A stretch of DNA of 64,000 nt from NCBI RefSeq assembly GCF_022788635.1, contig NZ_CP076024.1, positions 744,001 through 808,000 of the forward strand, in the 5' to 3' direction. Within the stretch, counting starts at the first letter, position 1. Each line of letters begins with the position of its first letter. A program made the translations under genes and the position numbers. Positions 8,175-16,972 of the stretch are shown here, in pieces. The stretch comes from Methylobacter sp. S3L5C. Lineage in GTDB: Bacteria; Pseudomonadota; Gammaproteobacteria; Methylococcales; Methylomonadaceae. The notes beneath the pieces are model-generated. The model did no database searches. It worked only from the letters and a program-made list of their open reading frames with translations, and was not told the origin of the DNA.

Positions 8175-9170
8175 TCAGTTCAACAAGACTTTTGCCAGTT
8201 CAATAATCTCGTTTTCATCAATATCCTTGATCGAATCATCCTGTCTGTTCAGCTTGTATGAATTGACAAGGGAAGCAGATTTAACGACTTTATTGATGTC
8301 GGTTTGATAAGCCATTCTGGTCGGTGTGGGGCCAAAAATAGTAATCGATGGTCGGTTTAAAGCCCATGCCATGTGGGTAGGTCCGGTATCGTTACCAATC
8401 AATAAATCTGCCTGGCTAATCAACGCTTTTAAACTATTCAAATCCAGCCTGGGCAGCACTTTAATAGCGTCAGATTGTGTAGACATCCAATCTGCTTTAG
8501 CTTTCTCTTCCTCACTGCCCCACACCACCAGACAATTTTGCTGCAAGGCTACCGCTATTTTTACAAATTTTTCCGCCGGATAATTTTTACTATCCCAACT
8601 TGAGCCGATAATTAACACAATGTTTTGTCGATCTTTTTGCAAAAAATTATAAATTTGCGGATCTTCATTGCTAAAAAATAAAAACGGTTTTTTGTTATGG
8701 ATTTGCGCCTCGGTGATATTGACACCTAAAGGACTGGATAAGGCAAAGGCATTTCTAACGATCGCGTTAGTATCGTAAGCGCAAGCTAATTTGACATTAT
8801 AAAACCAGGAAGCCGCTTTTTCCCTGATTGAATCGGCATCGAAACCGGCGAGGTGTTTACCAAGCAGTTTTGCAATAACCGCTGATTTAATAAGCCCTTG
8901 CGCATCAATAACCACATCATAGTGATTGCGTGCAAAGTTGCGAACTTTTTTTATCTCCTGAAAAACACCGGCTTTATTGGTTTTTAAAGATTTTAAATTG
9001 ACCGTTAAAATATGATCTATATCGGGATTGTTTTTTAAAACGTCAGCAAAACGCTCTTCCACTATCCAGTCAATTTGAATGGCTGGCAAACACGCTTTAA
9101 TAAACTGTAACGCAACCATCGCATGCACAATGTCACCCAGTGCAGAAAGCTTAACAATGGCAATTTTCAA
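8175..9170 (-). CDS. waaC: LPS heptosyltransferase I
   Basis: 331 residues of the glycosyltransferase family 9 type. The N-terminus 'MKIAIVKLSALGDIVHAM' is the classic WaaC opening, followed by 'IDWIVEERFADVLKNNPDID', 'DVVIDAQGLIKSA', and the C-terminal donor site 'LIGNDTGPTHMAWALNRPSITIFGPT'. It adds the first L-glycero-D-manno-heptose to Kdo of the LPS inner core on the cytoplasmic face of the inner membrane. It lies 18 bp downstream of waaF on the same strand, consistent with one transcript. Confidence 0.93.
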   Translation of the reverse strand: MKIAIVKLSALGDIVHAMVALQFIKACLPAIQIDWIVEERFADVLKNNPDIDHILTVNLKSLKTNKAGVFQEIKKVRNFARNHYDVVIDAQGLIKSAVIAKLLGKHLAGFDADSIREKAASWFYNVKLACAYDTNAIVRNAFALSSPLGVNITEAQIHNKKPFLFFSNEDPQIYNFLQKDRQNIVLIIGSSWDSKNYPAEKFVKIAVALQQNCLVVWGSEEEKAKADWMSTQSDAIKVLPRLDLNSLKALISQADLLIGNDTGPTHMAWALNRPSITIFGPTPTRMAYQTDINKVVKSASLVNSYKLNRQDDSIKDIDENEIIELAKVLLN

Positions 9171-9188
9171 GAATTAACCTCTCACCCG

Positions 9189-10337
9189 TTAAATAACAGC
9201 AATCACTTGCTCAGGACTTATATCATTCAAACACCGGGTATGACCTAACGGGCACTCACGTTTAAAACACGGAGAGCAATCAAGATGTAAACTGATAACA
9301 TGAGCCTTGGCATTAAGTGGCGGCGTAAAGTGTGGATCGGACGAGCCATAAAGAGCGATTATTTTTTTGTCCAGCGCGGCTGCAACATGCATCAAACCGG
9401 AATCATTAGTCACCACGGCATCAACCAGTGATAGCAAATCGACAGCTTCAGCTAATGATGTCCTGCCACTAAAATCAATACATTGCCCGGAAACTTCAGC
9501 ATTAATTTGTTCAGCCACTGCTTTATCTTTATCAGAACCAAACAGCCAAACTTGCCAGCCTTCAGCAATTTTTTGTCGTGCAACTTGGGCATAATAACTT
9601 GCCGGCCAACGTTTTGCTGCACCATATTCAGCACCAGGACATAAAGCCAATATTTTCTCCGGGGACGGATAAGTTGGCTTATCACTCCAGGGAAGTAATA
9701 CCGAAGCAATGACCGAGCGAAAGCGTAACCCAACACTAGACGCATTATTTTGTCGGGTTACGCTTTCGCTAACCCGATCAATAGCGTTGCCATTTTCAGC
9801 AACTTTTACGTTTAAATGGAATTTTTCGATAACGCTATTTTGCTGATCCGGGTTAATAACAAGTTCAGGAACCGAATACTCAGGCGGCAATTGCGCCGTA
9901 TCCGGCAAACCTAAGGCAACAAAGCGTTGAACCGTCATGGTCAGTAAACTTTTATCCAGCTTTCTGGCATCGTTCAGCAAGCCCCAGCGACATTCACCAA
10001 CATAACCGGTACGAACGGGGATATCGGCAAAATAAGGAATTAATGCCGATTTCCAGGAGTTTGGCAATACGATTGCCTGATCGTAACCTTCAGCCCGTAA
10101 CTTCCTGCCCAGCTTAATTCTATCCAGCAAACCAAATTGGCCATGCACTAAAGGCATCGCGATAGCTTTTGCAACTTGCGGCATTCTTGCCAGCAAAGCA
10201 AATGACCATGACGGTGCCAAAACATCAATTTGACAATCAGGTTGGGCATTTTTTAACGTGATAAACAGGCTTTGCGCCATCACCATATCGCCAACCCATG
10301 AGGGACCGACGACCAGAATCCTGGGGGGGTTCTTCAA
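9189..10337 (-). CDS. waaF: LPS heptosyltransferase II with an internal insertion
   Basis: 382 residues of family 9. 'PRILVVGPSWVGDMVMAQSLF' opens the protein; 'LALCPGAEYGAAKRWP' and 'VVTNDSGLMHVAAALDKKIIALYGSSDP' mark the donor domain. It adds the second heptose of the LPS inner core. The usual length is about 340-350. The extra length is a stretch of about 30 residues around 190-220 (VSESVTRQNNASSVGLRFRS) just before the second Rossmann domain. That stretch is encoded by a palindromic DNA repeat (9717-9777). It sits in the inter-domain linker, so the enzyme may still work. Confidence 0.9.
   Translation of the reverse strand: MKNPPRILVVGPSWVGDMVMAQSLFITLKNAQPDCQIDVLAPSWSFALLARMPQVAKAIAMPLVHGQFGLLDRIKLGRKLRAEGYDQAIVLPNSWKSALIPYFADIPVRTGYVGECRWGLLNDARKLDKSLLTMTVQRFVALGLPDTAQLPPEYSVPELVINPDQQNSVIEKFHLNVKVAENGNAIDRVSESVTRQNNASSVGLRFRSVIASVLLPWSDKPTYPSPEKILALCPGAEYGAAKRWPASYYAQVARQKIAEGWQVWLFGSDKDKAVAEQINAEVSGQCIDFSGRTSLAEAVDLLSLVDAVVTNDSGLMHVAAALDKKIIALYGSSDPHFTPPLNAKAHVISLHLDCSPCFKRECPLGHTRCLNDISPEQVIAVI
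9717..9777. repeat. Palindromic repeat inserted in-frame inside waaF
   Basis: GCGAAAGCGTAACCC (9717-9731) and GGGTTACGCTTTCGC (9755-9769) are perfect 15-bp arms. A nested pair TCGGGTTA/TAACCCGA (9753-9760 and 9770-9777) extends it. The element is translated in-frame within waaF and accounts for the non-family residues of the protein. It resembles in behaviour the palindromic elements known to invade coding genes in Rickettsia, though the sequence is different. Confidence 0.8.
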
Positions 10338-10365
10338 AATCTTAATCCTGGAAAAATCAATTGGC

Positions 10366-10571
10366 CCACGAAAAACACGAAAAGCACGAAAAAATTCAAA
10401 AACATGAAAAACGGTAAACTTTTACTCAATGAATAAACGTAACGGGGTTGCAACTCATTGAAGCCGTCAAACATTCAGGTCGGAGTTACAAACTCCGACC
10501 TGCATCGTGGAATGGCTGTGCCATACAATGATCTCGTTTTTTATTTTTCGTGGCTTTCGTGCTTTTCGTGG
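10366..10571. repeat. Composite inverted repeat between ilvE and waaF
   Basis: The left arm (about 10366-10395, CCACGAAAAACACGAAAAGC...) and right arm (10544-10571, ...GTGCTTTTCGTGG) are near-complementary and are themselves built from short CACGAAAA units. They flank about 150 bp that holds a second, perfect hairpin (10476-10502). The whole looks like a non-coding mobile repeat cassette placed between two co-directional genes. A related-looking hairpin with CCACGGAGAACACGAAG lies at 11553-11598. Confidence 0.7.
10476..10502. repeat. Perfect hairpin inside the composite repeat
   Basis: CAGGTCGGAGTT (10476-10487) and AACTCCGACCTG (10491-10502) form a 12-bp perfect stem with a 3-nt loop. It is followed by a GC-richer tail (CATCGTGGAATGGCTG). 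As RNA it would be very stable, and it could attenuate transcription from ilvE into waaF. Confidence 0.75.
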
Positions 10572-10589
10572 AAAAAAGCCGTTTTTACG

Positions 10590-11516
10590 TTAATTAACGT
10601 AAGTTAACCACTCGGCATGGTCTTCTCTGCGTCCATGTACATAATCAAAATATAATGATTGTAATTGCTCGGTCACGACACCACGACTACCACAACCTAT
10701 TTTACGATTATCGAGCTCTCTGATTGGCGTTACTTCAGCAGCAGAACCGGTAAAGAAGGCTTCATCAGCGACATAAATCTCATCGCGGGTAATCCGTTTC
10801 TCAATCACTTCATAACCTTGCTCGCGTGCAATCGTCATCACGGTATCACGGGTAATGCCTTCCAGTGCGGAGGTAGTTTCTGGCGTGTAAATTTTACCGT
10901 TACGTACGATAAACAAATTTTCAGCACTGCCTTCTGCCGCAAAACCTTCATGATCAAGCATTAAGGCTTCATCGTAACCATTCGACAACGCTTCTTGCAG
11001 AGCCAAAATGGAATTAATGTAATTACCGTTGGCTTTGGCTTTACACATGGTGCTGTTGTGATGATTGCGCACATAAGAAGAGGTGCGAATACGAATTCCA
11101 TGCTCGATGCTGTCAGCGCCCAAGTAAGCGCCCCACGACCAGGCAGCAACCATGACATGAACCTTCAGGTTATCAGCCCGAAGTCCCATACCTTCAGAAC
11201 CATAAAAACACATAGGCCGAATATAGGCGCTATCCAGATTGTTCTTGGCAACCGCATCACGATGCACCTGATTCATCTCATCCTTAGTAAACGGCATGGC
11301 CATATTCATGATGTGCGCAGAACGGAACAGGCGGTCCGTATGTTCTTGCATTCTGAAAATAGCGGTGCCTTTTTCAGTGTGATAGGCTCTTATGCCTTCA
11401 AATACGCCCAATCCATAATGCAAAGTATGCGTCAGTACATGGACTTTCGCTTCACGCCAATCAACCCATGCGCCATCCAGCCAAATTAAGCCGTCTCTAT
11501 CGTCCATTGTCATCAT
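10590..11516 (-). CDS. ilvE: Branched-chain amino acid aminotransferase
   Basis: 308 residues, class IV PLP aminotransferase. 'LTHTLHYGLGVFEGIRAY' near the N-terminus, 'KANGNYINSILALQEA' containing the PLP Lys, 'EGFAAEGSAENLFIVRNGKI' and 'EVTPIRELDNRKIG' are IlvE signatures. It catalyses the final transamination in Leu, Ile and Val synthesis. The order glnE-ilvE-waaF-waaC is known in other gammaproteobacteria such as Pseudomonas. The start could be the first or the second in-frame ATG-type codon (MMTMDD). Confidence 0.95.
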   Translation of the reverse strand: MMTMDDRDGLIWLDGAWVDWREAKVHVLTHTLHYGLGVFEGIRAYHTEKGTAIFRMQEHTDRLFRSAHIMNMAMPFTKDEMNQVHRDAVAKNNLDSAYIRPMCFYGSEGMGLRADNLKVHVMVAAWSWGAYLGADSIEHGIRIRTSSYVRNHHNSTMCKAKANGNYINSILALQEALSNGYDEALMLDHEGFAAEGSAENLFIVRNGKIYTPETTSALEGITRDTVMTIAREQGYEVIEKRITRDEIYVADEAFFTGSAAEVTPIRELDNRKIGCGSRGVVTEQLQSLYFDYVHGRREDHAEWLTYVN

Positions 11517-11552
11517 TTATTCTCCAACATTAATGTGTATTAGTATTTTCAC

Positions 11553-11598
11553 TTACCACGGAGAACACGAAGTTTTTTCTTCATGTCCTCCGTGGTAA
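11553..11598. repeat. Hairpin between glnE and ilvE
   Basis: TTACCACGGAGAACACGAAG (11553-11572) pairs with CTTCATGTCCTCCGTGGTAA (11579-11598) at 18 of 20 positions, with a loop of T residues. It fills most of the 101-bp gap between glnE and ilvE. It could reduce readthrough or stabilise transcript ends. The CACGAA core recalls the composite repeat at 10366-10571. Confidence 0.65.
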
Positions 11599-11617
11599 AA
11601 ATATTTTTCTTACCGGT

Positions 11618-14488
11618 TTATTCCATTAAATTATGCCAAATCTGCTCAACCTGTGCGCTCAATTCACCGACCTCAGCCTCGTTAATAATGGCTCGCTCGC
11701 CTTGTAAAACCAGCTTGTGTCCGTAATCACGATAGGTACAATAAGTCACTTTGAGTATTTCTGCCTCGGTTTTAGAGATAAAGCCGTCTTCCTGCAAACC
11801 TTCAAGCAATCTGACATTATCCGTATAAGTCGTCAAAGCTTCATTTTTTGCAGCCCTGGCTAAAACCCCAAATTGTACTATAAACTCAATATCAGCAATA
11901 CCGCCTTTACTGTGTTTTAAGTCAAACTTGTTTAATTCTTTCATTGCCAAGGCATCGCGCATCTTTTCGCGCATTTCGCGTACCTCTGTTTTCAGAGGTA
12001 CCAAGTCCCTGGGTAAGCTCAAAATTCTGCGGCGAATAGATTCATATTGTGTCTTTAAGCTGGCATCACCGGCAATAAATCGTCCTCTGACCAAGGCTTG
12101 ATGCTCCCATGTCCAAGCCTGACTTTTCAGATAGTCTTCATAGACATTAATGTGTGAGACCAATAAACCGGAATCGCCACTGGGGCGCAAGCGCATATCA
12201 ACTTCATAGAGGACACCTGACAACATTTTGGTATCCAGAATATGCCGGACTTTCAGCCCCATCCGTCCATAAAACTGGGCACAGGAAATCGGTTTTTCGC
12301 CATCGGTGAGGACATTACCATCAGAGCAATCGTACAAAAATACCATATCCAGATCGGAACCGTAACCCAGCTCAATACCGCCCAGCTTACCAAAGCCAAG
12401 AACGGCAAAGCCTTTGGGGCTATTATCACTCCCCGGTGGAAAGCCATGTTTGTCGGTAAGCATAAGCCACGAGCGTTCAACAACATGAGCAACGATGCTT
12501 TCAGCTATGTAGGTCAAATAATCACTGACCACCATAATCGGGATGACACCCATAATATCAGCAGCGGCAACTCTTAACATATTGGTGTGCTTAAATTGCC
12601 GCAGAGCAATCATTAGCTGTTCAAGATCTTGTAACTCAATAGCTGCCAGTAAAATAACCAGCTGTTTATCAAGATCCTCTTTTTTAAGCGGTTCAAACAA
12701 ACTACGCGTGTCCAGTAATTCATCAAACAATACCGGGTATCTTGATAAATAATCACAAATCCAGGGGCTGGCCGATGATAAACGAACCATTTGGGCCAGC
12801 GCATCCGGATTTTCGGCTAATAATGCCAAATAAACATTTCTGCCTGCTACCGCTTCAAATAAATCCAGTATGCGCTTTAAAGTTTCATCAGTATTATCAA
12901 CTTGCTGTATTGCCTCAATCACAAACGGCATCAACCGATCAAGCACCTTCGCACCTTTAGCCGTTAAGCGCCGAATTGAGTGCGCATTTTTAAATTGTTT
13001 AATGGCGGCCAAGCTTTCTGCAGGCTGATGAAAACCATACCGACTTAAGCTATCCAGCAATTCCTCATCATCGGCTACGCCGGTCCAAATCTGTTGACTG
13101 TGCTGATCTTTCACTGGCGATTTAGCGATAGAAAAAACCTGATCAAACACAGCATGTACCTGAGTTCTTACCGTATCCAACCGGATTTTAAAGCTGTTCC
13201 AGTCCGGATAATCCAATGAATAGGCCAGTATCTGCTGAACCGCTGCTGATGTTGGTAAATCATGCGTTTGTAAGTCTTGATATTGCTGAATATGGTTTTC
13301 CACTCGGCGCAGAAAACAATAAGATTGTCTTAACTGTTCGGCATCATTTGGAGCCAGCAACTCCAGTTTGCCAAGAGTTTTCAGTACATCCAGAATACCG
13401 CGCGTTTGCAATGCCTTTTCATTACCGCCACGTATCAACTGAAAGGCTTGGCCAATAAATTCAATTTCACGGATTCCACCGGGGCCAAGCTTGACGTTGT
13501 CCATGCGGTCTTTACGTTTTAACTCTTGGGTAATCTGCACCTTTAAAGAGCGTAGTTCCTCAAAAGCACCGTAATCCAGATAACGCCGATAAACAAAGGA
13601 TTTCAGCATCGCCATGAGTTGTGCTCCGGTTTTAAAGTCACCCGCAACCTGACGCGCTTTGACCATGGCATAACGTTCCCATTCCCGCGCCTGGGTTTGA
13701 TAATAGTTTTCCATACCATCAAACGTCATAATAATAGGGCCGCTATCACCAAAAGGTCTTAAACGTATATCGGTACGGAAGACAAAACCATCGACGGTAA
13801 TTTCATCAAGAACTTTGACCAGGCTTTGACACAGCCGCGTAAAAAACTCACCATAACTGGTTTCTTTTCTATCCGGTAATACGCCGTTTTCTGCATAAGC
13901 AAAAATCAGATCTATATCGGAAGAATAATTCAGCTCATACGCACCCAACTTCCCCATACCCAAGACAATAATCTGCTGGGGGCTGCCATCAGCCAATAAA
14001 GGGGTTCCGCGTTTTTCACAAGCCTCATTATAGAGAAAAGCCAAGGCGTATTGAATACAGGCATCTGCCAACCAGGACAAGTCAGCCAGTGTTTCTGGTA
14101 CTTCAGCCCATCCCGCCAAATCACGCCAGGCAATCCTGATCATTTCCCTGCGCCGGAAACGCCGTAACTTCTGCATTAATTCGATTTCATTATCAACCTG
14201 CAGACACGCCAGTTTGTCAGCATAATGGCGATCCGTATAAATCGTCGATAAATCGCCTGAATTAACCACATCAACCAGTATCTCTGGTTGTCGTAGTGCG
14301 CTTTCTGAAATAAACAAACTGGAGCACCAAACCTTGACTATTGATGCGCCAATCTCCGGTGTCGGCTTAAAATCGAGCTTAAGACCGGCCAGTTGTTCAT
14401 GCCATTGCTTAAGTGTAACCGTTACAGAAAGACGCAATTCATCAGGCAACTTGGCAAGCTCGGGTTGAATAATATTAATAAAAGACAT
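11618..14488 (-). CDS. glnE: Bifunctional glutamine synthetase adenylyltransferase/deadenylylase
   Basis: 956 residues, normal GlnE length. It has two nucleotidyltransferase domains in tandem: the N-terminal one with 'GMGKLGAYELNYSSDIDLIF' (SSDIDL at about 189-194) and the C-terminal one with 'GFGKLGGIELGYGSDLDMVF'. Both keep the paired acidic metal ligands (DxD). The linker region is helical. It adds AMP to, or removes it from, glutamine synthetase in response to PII and glutamine, linking nitrogen status to GlnA activity. It is the first gene of the minus-strand run. Confidence 0.95.
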   Translation of the reverse strand: MSFINIIQPELAKLPDELRLSVTVTLKQWHEQLAGLKLDFKPTPEIGASIVKVWCSSLFISESALRQPEILVDVVNSGDLSTIYTDRHYADKLACLQVDNEIELMQKLRRFRRREMIRIAWRDLAGWAEVPETLADLSWLADACIQYALAFLYNEACEKRGTPLLADGSPQQIIVLGMGKLGAYELNYSSDIDLIFAYAENGVLPDRKETSYGEFFTRLCQSLVKVLDEITVDGFVFRTDIRLRPFGDSGPIIMTFDGMENYYQTQAREWERYAMVKARQVAGDFKTGAQLMAMLKSFVYRRYLDYGAFEELRSLKVQITQELKRKDRMDNVKLGPGGIREIEFIGQAFQLIRGGNEKALQTRGILDVLKTLGKLELLAPNDAEQLRQSYCFLRRVENHIQQYQDLQTHDLPTSAAVQQILAYSLDYPDWNSFKIRLDTVRTQVHAVFDQVFSIAKSPVKDQHSQQIWTGVADDEELLDSLSRYGFHQPAESLAAIKQFKNAHSIRRLTAKGAKVLDRLMPFVIEAIQQVDNTDETLKRILDLFEAVAGRNVYLALLAENPDALAQMVRLSSASPWICDYLSRYPVLFDELLDTRSLFEPLKKEDLDKQLVILLAAIELQDLEQLMIALRQFKHTNMLRVAAADIMGVIPIMVVSDYLTYIAESIVAHVVERSWLMLTDKHGFPPGSDNSPKGFAVLGFGKLGGIELGYGSDLDMVFLYDCSDGNVLTDGEKPISCAQFYGRMGLKVRHILDTKMLSGVLYEVDMRLRPSGDSGLLVSHINVYEDYLKSQAWTWEHQALVRGRFIAGDASLKTQYESIRRRILSLPRDLVPLKTEVREMREKMRDALAMKELNKFDLKHSKGGIADIEFIVQFGVLARAAKNEALTTYTDNVRLLEGLQEDGFISKTEAEILKVTYCTYRDYGHKLVLQGERAIINEAEVGELSAQVEQIWHNLME

Positions 14489-14704
14489 AAGTGGCCGGCA
14501 TATTCAAAAAAACCATCATACCTAACTCATGTTACGCAAGCCATAATAAATCAGCACAAAAGCACCAATAACGCGAAGAAAAATACCACAAATACCCAAG
14601 GCTTTCTGAAAGTAGATTGCTTTTTTGAGAGCAACCATTGGCGTAATCACTGCCATTGTCGCAACGTTATTTATCTATTTTTAGCAATAATCCGAGGTGC
14701 TTTA

Positions 14705-16972
14705 CTAGTCAATAGCCAAGCCGGCTTTCAGTCGATATGAAACGACATCCACAGCCCTTTTTTGAATATGCTCTACCAACTCCATGATTTGCTGATCCAG
14801 CCTGAATCGCAGTTCCCATTCCATGGCTAAATCACTTGGCAAGCGGTCGATGCAATGGTGTTCAGTGTAGCTTTGTTTCAGAAATGCGTGAATGTTGGCA
14901 ACCTCAGTTGCAGTCTCGTGTCGCTCGCCTTGCAGCACTAACGCCGTATTCTCCAAGGCAGTTGCCAACACCGCATCGAAAGCACGACTATGTTTTTGTA
15001 ACTCATCAGGAAAACTGCTGAATTGTTGACCACTTAGCAATCGATAGCGTCGCCGAATCTGTAACAAGCCGGACAAATTACCGGCTTCATCAATAATCGC
15101 GCTCAGCGCTGTTCTTTCGTTAACCTTGTAGCTTAATCCGGCATCAGGCTCCAGTCTCGCATGAATGATCAAATCCTGTGCAACAGACAGATCTTTTTCT
15201 GCCGACAAACGCAATGGCAAAGTATGCTTAAGCAGCAGACTTAAATCCGGCAGCCGTGTTGTAAACCGGGCAAGTGTATGCAATGCCGCAGCACTATGGT
15301 GACGAGCAAGCACAATAGAACGCCTCGGCCATAGCGCATAATCGAGTATGCCCATTACAATGATACCCAACAAAATACCGCTAACCCGGTCACGCGGTAG
15401 ATATAAATCGGTGACCTGACCAAAATCGTGTAAAACAAATAACGCGAACGAAAAGCCGAGCTGACGCCCCAAATAGGCGATGCGTTCACTACCGGCAGAA
15501 ATCCAGGCAGCAATAGCCCAGACAGGGATTGTTACCAACGCAAAGTCTACGATAGATTCAAGCTGCGACTGAAATACCAGTACATAAAAGTAGGCGCAGA
15601 GCCCGCCCAGCACCGCGCCCGACAAACGCAACAGCGATAACCGATAGTCGGCACCGAGACTGGTTTGTGCAGCAACCAAACAGGTTGGTATGGCGGTATT
15701 TATATCCGCCCAGCCCAAGCTTTCAACGATCAATGCACAGAGTATGGCACCCAGAGAAAACTTAATCCCGAATTGCAGGCTATCGGCATGCGTTGCCCAA
15801 AATTCATAGCCAAACCAGACTGGAAACCTGGCATCAGCTTGGTTATTATCGGTTTCCGTCGCTATGATTTTAATTTCAGACGCTGATGCTGGCGAATGTA
15901 AGTTATGCATTAATTCGGCACTGCGTTGTAGCGACCGCCAAATCGCGGTTAACAGTGAAGGATTGGTTTGCAGGGTATAACTGTACAACACCTCATCAAT
16001 TAGCAGTATCGCTATTGGTCCGGAAGTATCACGATATTCTTCCACACCCTGCCTGAGCAGTACGCAGGCACTTTGCAGCGCCAGATAAACATTTAATTTT
16101 TCCTGATTCATGACTTGAGCGCGATATTCTGCCATCAACACTTGATCCAGCCAAATAGCGGTCTCTCGCAAGCCATCAATTTCAAGCAGCAGGGCAAGGT
16201 AAGTATCATGCTGTTGACGCATGGCAGGATGTATCAACTCTGCGTTATCCAGCAAGCCCAATATTTTACCGAAACTACCGGCACTGGAAAATTTCCGGAT
16301 TACGCGGTCATGGATTTTCACGCCGCTGTCAGCCAGACGTGCACTTAAAATGGTTTCCACCACCACTAATTGTCCCGCGATGCTCGTTTTCAGCAATTTG
16401 AGCGGATCTTGCGGTTTGATGGTCAGGTGCACCACTGTCCATGTACCGATAGCCAATACACCAATGATAGGGATATTCCACAAGGCTTGGTAAATATTTT
16501 CATCGGGAGTGCTGGGGTTGTACAGCACCGCTATCGAATACCATAGGGCAATACCGGTAGGCCAGGCGATCAGACGGGCATGAAACAGGGCGACAGCCAG
16601 TATTATGAAAGACAAAGGTAGTAAGAGCCAGGGATCATTGCCGGCCAACATCAGCGTAAATACCGACACCAAGGTGGTCACGATCAGATACCCCATCTGG
16701 CGAATACCGAATGCCAGTGATTGACCGGCATTCGCATAGGCGTCATAACTCAAACAGATGAGAATGGCAATGGCTCCCAACGGTGGCACCTGCAAGGTTT
16801 GGCTGACCAAGACAATAATCAGTGAAACCATAAACAAACGTAAGGTAGCAACTCGCCGCCCCGGAAAATCTTTGAGCTCAACTTTCAGGAATTGTGCCAG
16901 ACTGGTTCCAAACCATAACTTGCTTGGTCTTTTGTGCAGATCCGAAGTGTGCTGCGTATCGCCCTTATTCAT
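14705..16972 (-). CDS. FUSC-family inner-membrane efflux pump (AaeB-like)
   Basis: 755 residues with two hydrophobic blocks, each several helices (about 45-180 and 395-545), each followed by a soluble helical region. This is the FUSC/ArAE layout of AaeB and YccS relatives. 'FPGRRVATLRLFMVSLIIVLVSQTLQVPPL' opens the first block and 'FWATHADSLQFGIKFSLGAILCAL' the second. Such pumps export aromatic acids or similar compounds with a HlyD adaptor. It overlaps the adaptor gene by 1 bp (stop/start at 16972), so the two are translationally coupled. The substrate is unknown. Confidence 0.85.
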   Translation of the reverse strand: MNKGDTQHTSDLHKRPSKLWFGTSLAQFLKVELKDFPGRRVATLRLFMVSLIIVLVSQTLQVPPLGAIAILICLSYDAYANAGQSLAFGIRQMGYLIVTTLVSVFTLMLAGNDPWLLLPLSFIILAVALFHARLIAWPTGIALWYSIAVLYNPSTPDENIYQALWNIPIIGVLAIGTWTVVHLTIKPQDPLKLLKTSIAGQLVVVETILSARLADSGVKIHDRVIRKFSSAGSFGKILGLLDNAELIHPAMRQQHDTYLALLLEIDGLRETAIWLDQVLMAEYRAQVMNQEKLNVYLALQSACVLLRQGVEEYRDTSGPIAILLIDEVLYSYTLQTNPSLLTAIWRSLQRSAELMHNLHSPASASEIKIIATETDNNQADARFPVWFGYEFWATHADSLQFGIKFSLGAILCALIVESLGWADINTAIPTCLVAAQTSLGADYRLSLLRLSGAVLGGLCAYFYVLVFQSQLESIVDFALVTIPVWAIAAWISAGSERIAYLGRQLGFSFALFVLHDFGQVTDLYLPRDRVSGILLGIIVMGILDYALWPRRSIVLARHHSAAALHTLARFTTRLPDLSLLLKHTLPLRLSAEKDLSVAQDLIIHARLEPDAGLSYKVNERTALSAIIDEAGNLSGLLQIRRRYRLLSGQQFSSFPDELQKHSRAFDAVLATALENTALVLQGERHETATEVANIHAFLKQSYTEHHCIDRLPSDLAMEWELRFRLDQQIMELVEHIQKRAVDVVSYRLKAGLAID

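Noticed and set aside
10995-11489. 164-codon plus-strand frame inside ilvE
   Set aside because: ilvE on the other strand carries full aminotransferase signatures; this frame has none.
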